Assembly: GCA_024225275.1 (NCBI GenBank)
Contig: JAAEMS010000091.1
Location: forward strand, 1 to 38,760
Length of the DNA: 38,760 nucleotides
DNA from: Actinomycetes bacterium
GTDB lineage: Bacteria > Actinomycetota > Acidimicrobiia > Acidimicrobiales > JAAEMS01
Reading direction: 5' to 3'
Position numbers and translations under genes: made by a program. Shown here in pieces: positions 36,038 to 38,760 of the stretch; position 1 is the first letter of the stretch, and the number at the start of each line of letters is the position of its first letter. The notes beneath the pieces are model-generated. The model did no database searches, was not told where the DNA came from, and was given only the letters and a program-made list of their open reading frames with translations.

Positions 36038-37420
36038 ATGAGCACCCTGTGGCACGGCCGATTCGAAGGTGGGCCCGCCGAGGCGCTCCAGGCCCTCAAC
36101 GACAGCCTGCCCTTCGACCGCCGGATGTTCCGCGAGGACATTGCCGGTTCTCGGGCTCACGCCACCATGTTGGCCGACGTTGGTCTGCTCACGGTCGAAG
36201 AGCGCAACGCGGTGATCGCCGCTCTCGAACAGGTCGAGACCGAGTTCGCCGAGGACCGTTTCGAGACGGTTCCCAGCGACGAGGACATCCATACCGCGGT
36301 CGAGCGCCGGGTCACCGAGATCTGTGGCGACCCCGGGGCCAAACTTCACACCGGCCGCAGCCGCAACGACCAGGTGGCCACCGACGTCAGGCTCTGGACC
36401 CGCGGCGCCATCGACGAGATCATCGATCTGGTGCTGGGGTTCCAGGCCACCCTGCTGGGTCACGCCGAGCAGGCCGGTGGTGCCTACCTGCCCGGATACA
36501 CCCATCTCCAGCAGGCCCAGCCGGTCTCGCTGTCACACCATCTCCTCGCCCACGGCTGGGCCCTTGCCCGCGATGTCGACCGTCTCTTCGACGCCCGTCG
36601 CCGGACCGATGTGTCCTCACTCGGGGCCGGAGCCCTGGCCGGCTCGTCGCTACCCCTCGACCCGGTCCGTACGGCCGAGCTACTGGGTTTTGCCGGTGTG
36701 TTCGAGAACAGCCTCGACGCGGTGGCCGACCGCGACTTCGTGCTCGACACCCTGTACGCCTTGGCCGTCCTGGGAGTCCATCTGTCGCGGATCGGCGAGG
36801 AGTTGATTCTGTGGGCCTCGGAGGAGTTCGGCTTCATCGGCCTCGACGATGGCTTCTCGACCGGCTCCTCGATGATGCCCCAGAAGAAGAACCCCGACAT
36901 CGCCGAGCTGGCCCGGGGCAAAGCGGGCCGACTCATCGGCCACCTGACCGGATTGCTGACCACCCTGAAGGGGCTTCCCCTCACCTACAACAAGGACATG
37001 CAAGAGGACAAAGAGCCCCTGTTCGACGGCATCGACACCGTCCGGCTCACCCTCCTGGCCCTCGACGGTATGGTGTCCACCCTCACCTTTCGTACCGACC
37101 GGATGGCCGAATCTGCGTCGTCGCCGTACGCCGCCGCCACCGATCTCGCTGAGTTCCTCGTCAGCCGGGGTATGCCCTTCCGTCAGGCCCATGCGGTGGT
37201 GGGGGAGAAGGTGCGCCGAGCTCTGGCCGGCGAAGCGTCGCTAGCCGACCTGGTGGCAAACGACGACCAGCTCGGCCCCGAAGCTGCTGGTCTGCTCGAG
37301 CCGGGTGTGTCACCTCACCGGCGCACCACCCGCGGGGCCGGTGGCCGAACCGCGGTGGCCAGCCAGCTCGATCGATTCCGGGCCCAGCTCGCCCGCGATC
37401 AGGCCCGCACGAGTCAGTGA
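36038..37420 (+). CDS. argH: Argininosuccinate lyase
   Basis: ArgH splits argininosuccinate to arginine and fumarate. The 460-residue fumarase-superfamily protein has HTGRSRNDQVATDVRLW, the TH motif GYTHLQQAQPVSLSHHLL and the signature GSSMMPQKKNPD with the catalytic Ser loop. GAGGAA precedes ATG 36038 by about 8 bases. The preceding enzyme gene argG is missing from its usual place between argR and argH, so it must be elsewhere if the pathway is complete. Confidence 0.97.
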   Translation: MSTLWHGRFEGGPAEALQALNDSLPFDRRMFREDIAGSRAHATMLADVGLLTVEERNAVIAALEQVETEFAEDRFETVPSDEDIHTAVERRVTEICGDPGAKLHTGRSRNDQVATDVRLWTRGAIDEIIDLVLGFQATLLGHAEQAGGAYLPGYTHLQQAQPVSLSHHLLAHGWALARDVDRLFDARRRTDVSSLGAGALAGSSLPLDPVRTAELLGFAGVFENSLDAVADRDFVLDTLYALAVLGVHLSRIGEELILWASEEFGFIGLDDGFSTGSSMMPQKKNPDIAELARGKAGRLIGHLTGLLTTLKGLPLTYNKDMQEDKEPLFDGIDTVRLTLLALDGMVSTLTFRTDRMAESASSPYAAATDLAEFLVSRGMPFRQAHAVVGEKVRRALAGEASLADLVANDDQLGPEAAGLLEPGVSPHRRTTRGAGGRTAVASQLDRFRAQLARDQARTSQ

Positions 37421-37989
37421 GCCAGGCCAGTTGCCTGTCCCGACCGTTCTTTGGGCGCGATCCGCGTTCGGTGGCGCCTCAGCTGCTCAACAAGGTGCTC
37501 GAACACGAGGGCCGGCGAGGTCGCATCGTCGAGGTCGAGGCCTACCTGGGCGCCGCTGATCCGGCGGCGCACAGCTACCGGGGCGAAACCCCCCGGTGCC
37601 GAACCATGTTCGGCCCTCCTGGATATCTCTACGTCTACTTCACCTACGGCATGCACTGGTGCGCCAATGTCGTCTGTGGCGACCACAACGGGCTTGCGGT
37701 GCTGATCCGGGCCCTCGAACCGATGACCGGACTCGACGAGATGCAGGAGCGCCGCCCCCGGGCCCGGCGGCCCCGTGACTTGTGCAGTGGGCCGGCCAAG
37801 CTGGCCCAGGCCTTGGCCATTGATGGTGAGCTCGACGGAACCGATCTGCTGGCCGGCCCGGTCCGCATACTCGACGACGGCACGCCTCCTCCCGAGACCC
37901 CCGAGGTGGGGACCCGGATCGGGATCAGCGTCGCGGTCGACGAGCCGTGGCGCTGGTGGGTGGCCGACAACCCCCATGTGTCGAAATGA
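37417..37989 (+). CDS. 3-methyladenine DNA glycosylase (AAG/MPG family)
   Basis: Enzymes of this family excise alkylated purines and start base-excision repair. The 190-residue length is standard. Visible family strings are VEVEAYLGAADPAAHSYRGETPR with the catalytic Glu, MFGPPGYLYVYFTYGMHWCANVV, and LCSGPAKLAQALAID. It starts at GTG 37417 overlapping the argH stop as GTGA, and overlaps the NUDIX gene by 4 bp, so both repair-type genes ride on the arg transcript. Confidence 0.93.
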   Translation: MSQASCLSRPFFGRDPRSVAPQLLNKVLEHEGRRGRIVEVEAYLGAADPAAHSYRGETPRCRTMFGPPGYLYVYFTYGMHWCANVVCGDHNGLAVLIRALEPMTGLDEMQERRPRARRPRDLCSGPAKLAQALAIDGELDGTDLLAGPVRILDDGTPPPETPEVGTRIGISVAVDEPWRWWVADNPHVSK

Positions 37990-38597
37990 GCCCATCCGAG
38001 CACCTTGTCGGCGCAGACCATGCCCTGCTCGCCCCCTCGGCGGACCTGGCCCAGGCCTACGACCTGATCGCCGCCTTCGCCACCCCGAACCGGGTGGTCG
38101 CCGGGCATCGCGCCTTCATTCTCGACTTCGTGACCGCCCACCCCGATGCCCTCGTGCGGACCTGCCTCGATGGCCACCTCACCGGCTCCGGGATGGTGGT
38201 CGACGATGCCGGTGTGAGGGTGCTGCTGATGCACCACGCCAAGCTCGACCGGTGGCTCCAGCCCGGGGGCCACGCCGACGGGGACGCCAACCTGGCCTCG
38301 GTTGCTCTGCGGGAGGCCACCGAAGAGACCGGCATCTCAGATCTGCTGATCGATCCCGACCCCGCCGATCTCGACGTCCACCCCATACCTGCCCGGGGGG
38401 CCGAACCGGCCCACTGGCATCTCGACGTTCGTTTCCTGGTTCGGGCGCCGAGATCGGCCAAGATGCTTGGAAACGACGAGAGCCTCGAGCTCAGGTGGTT
38501 CACCCCCTCCGAGGTCGGCACTGTCGACCCCGACGGTGAGCTGAGCCGGTTGGTGGACGCGGCCCTCGAACGCGCCAATGGTGCGGACCCGGTGTGA
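37986..38597 (+). CDS. NUDIX hydrolase
   Basis: A 203-residue NUDIX protein that probably hydrolyses a nucleoside diphosphate derivative; the substrate is unknown. The Nudix box is GGHADGDANLASVALREATE followed by ETG and lies near residues 98-120; the first Glu of the G-x5-E pattern reads Ala, a change common in GGHxDGD-type members as I recall. About 80 residues precede the box, including a helical segment. ATG 37986 lies in the stop of the glycosylase gene. The pairing suggests a repair or nucleotide-cleaning role. Confidence 0.87.
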   Translation: MSPSEHLVGADHALLAPSADLAQAYDLIAAFATPNRVVAGHRAFILDFVTAHPDALVRTCLDGHLTGSGMVVDDAGVRVLLMHHAKLDRWLQPGGHADGDANLASVALREATEETGISDLLIDPDPADLDVHPIPARGAEPAHWHLDVRFLVRAPRSAKMLGNDESLELRWFTPSEVGTVDPDGELSRLVDAALERANGADPV

Positions 38598-38601
38598 ACC
38601 C

Positions 38602-38742
38602 TCAACTCCCAGTCTTTGGGAGATCGCCGGTAGGTGAAACGGGAGATGAACCAACCACCGGGAGATGAGGTCTGCACTCGTCGTGGCGTTGTGCCCGCCG
38701 ATCCGCAGCTGCGAGCCAGACGTTGGTGTCAACCAGTAGCAC
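38602..38742 (-). pseudogene. Truncated PIN-domain (VapC-like) fragment
   Basis: The minus strand from GTG 38742 reads LLVDTNVWLAAADRRAQRHD followed by ECR, a typical opening of a PIN-domain VapC toxin RNase with the first metal-binding Asp. After about 25 residues the similarity stops, and the frame ends at 38602-38604 after 46 codons instead of about 130. The later acidic residues of the active site are absent, so it is probably dead. The cognate antitoxin gene would lie beyond the right edge. No continuation was recognised in the other frames. The rest of the right edge holds three GGGAGAT copies. Confidence 0.55.
38606..38622. terminator. Terminator after the arg-repair gene run
   Basis: CTCCCA (38606-38611) pairs with TGGGAG (38617-38622) around GTCTT, 8 bases after the NUDIX stop. 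The stem is short (6 bp) and has no long T-run. Confidence 0.4.
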
Positions 38743-38760
38743 TGCGCGTTCAGGCGCTGC

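Noticed and set aside
38337..38732. 131-codon minus-strand open frame overlapping the NUDIX gene
   Set aside because: It overlaps a clear NUDIX gene and shows no domain; only the PIN-like fragment in another frame is recognisable.

Overview
The window is gene-dense, high-GC chromosomal DNA from an actinobacterium. It has many GTG starts, 1-8 bp gene overlaps, and an mIHF-type nucleoid protein between pyrF and gmk. The order pyr - mihF - gmk - rpoZ - coaBC - metK - priA - fmt - rsmB - rib, and then DUF1844 - infC - rpmI - rplT - trmH - pheST - arg, recalls Mycobacterium and Streptomyces but with departures. The neighbourhood would suit Acidimicrobiia; that placement is inference. No phage, insertion sequence, CRISPR array, tRNA or rRNA gene was seen.

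Layout. (1) 1-6250: pyrimidine operon carA-carB-pyrD-pyrF, preceded at the window edge by a 41-bp tandem repeat that copies the carA start region. (2) 6260-11895: mihF, gmk, rpoZ, coaBC, metK and a helicase-dead priA, closed by a very strong two-way terminator hairpin. (3) 11958-15806: a minus-strand fusion of two RNA methyltransferase domains, divergent from def-fmt-rsmB. (4) 15902-17452: a receiver-GGDDF regulator and a MoaB/Mog protein. (5) 17523-22192: an FMN riboswitch and ribD-ribE-ribBA-ribH, then hisG and a small cold-shock-like gene. (6) 22205-25289: DUF1844 (minus strand), a 416-bp leader, infC with an ATA start, rpmI, rplT and a SpoU methyltransferase. (7) 25352-31303: pheS-pheT, then a large PAS/receiver protein whose phosphotransfer residues all appear lost. 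(8) 31357-38597: ArgR operator and leaderless-type promoter, argC-argB-argD-argF-argR-argH, then a 3-methyladenine glycosylase and a NUDIX hydrolase. A broken PIN-domain (VapC-like) fragment lies at the right edge.

How the parts work together. Most genes supply core metabolism and translation: UMP, arginine, flavin, SAM and CoA synthesis, N-formylmethionine handling and rRNA methylation. Regulation visible in the DNA includes the FMN riboswitch, the ArgR boxes overlapping the argC promoter with argR in the same operon, and the non-standard infC start expected to give IF3 autocontrol. argJ, argG, hisE, rpe and pyrK are absent from places where relatives often carry them.

The most unusual items are the repeat array of 14-codon minicistrons before carA, two signalling proteins whose receiver domains both carry Ala at the phospho-acceptor site with an acid two residues later, and the methyltransferase-SPOUT fusion. 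All calls are from reading the sequence alone; no database search was run.
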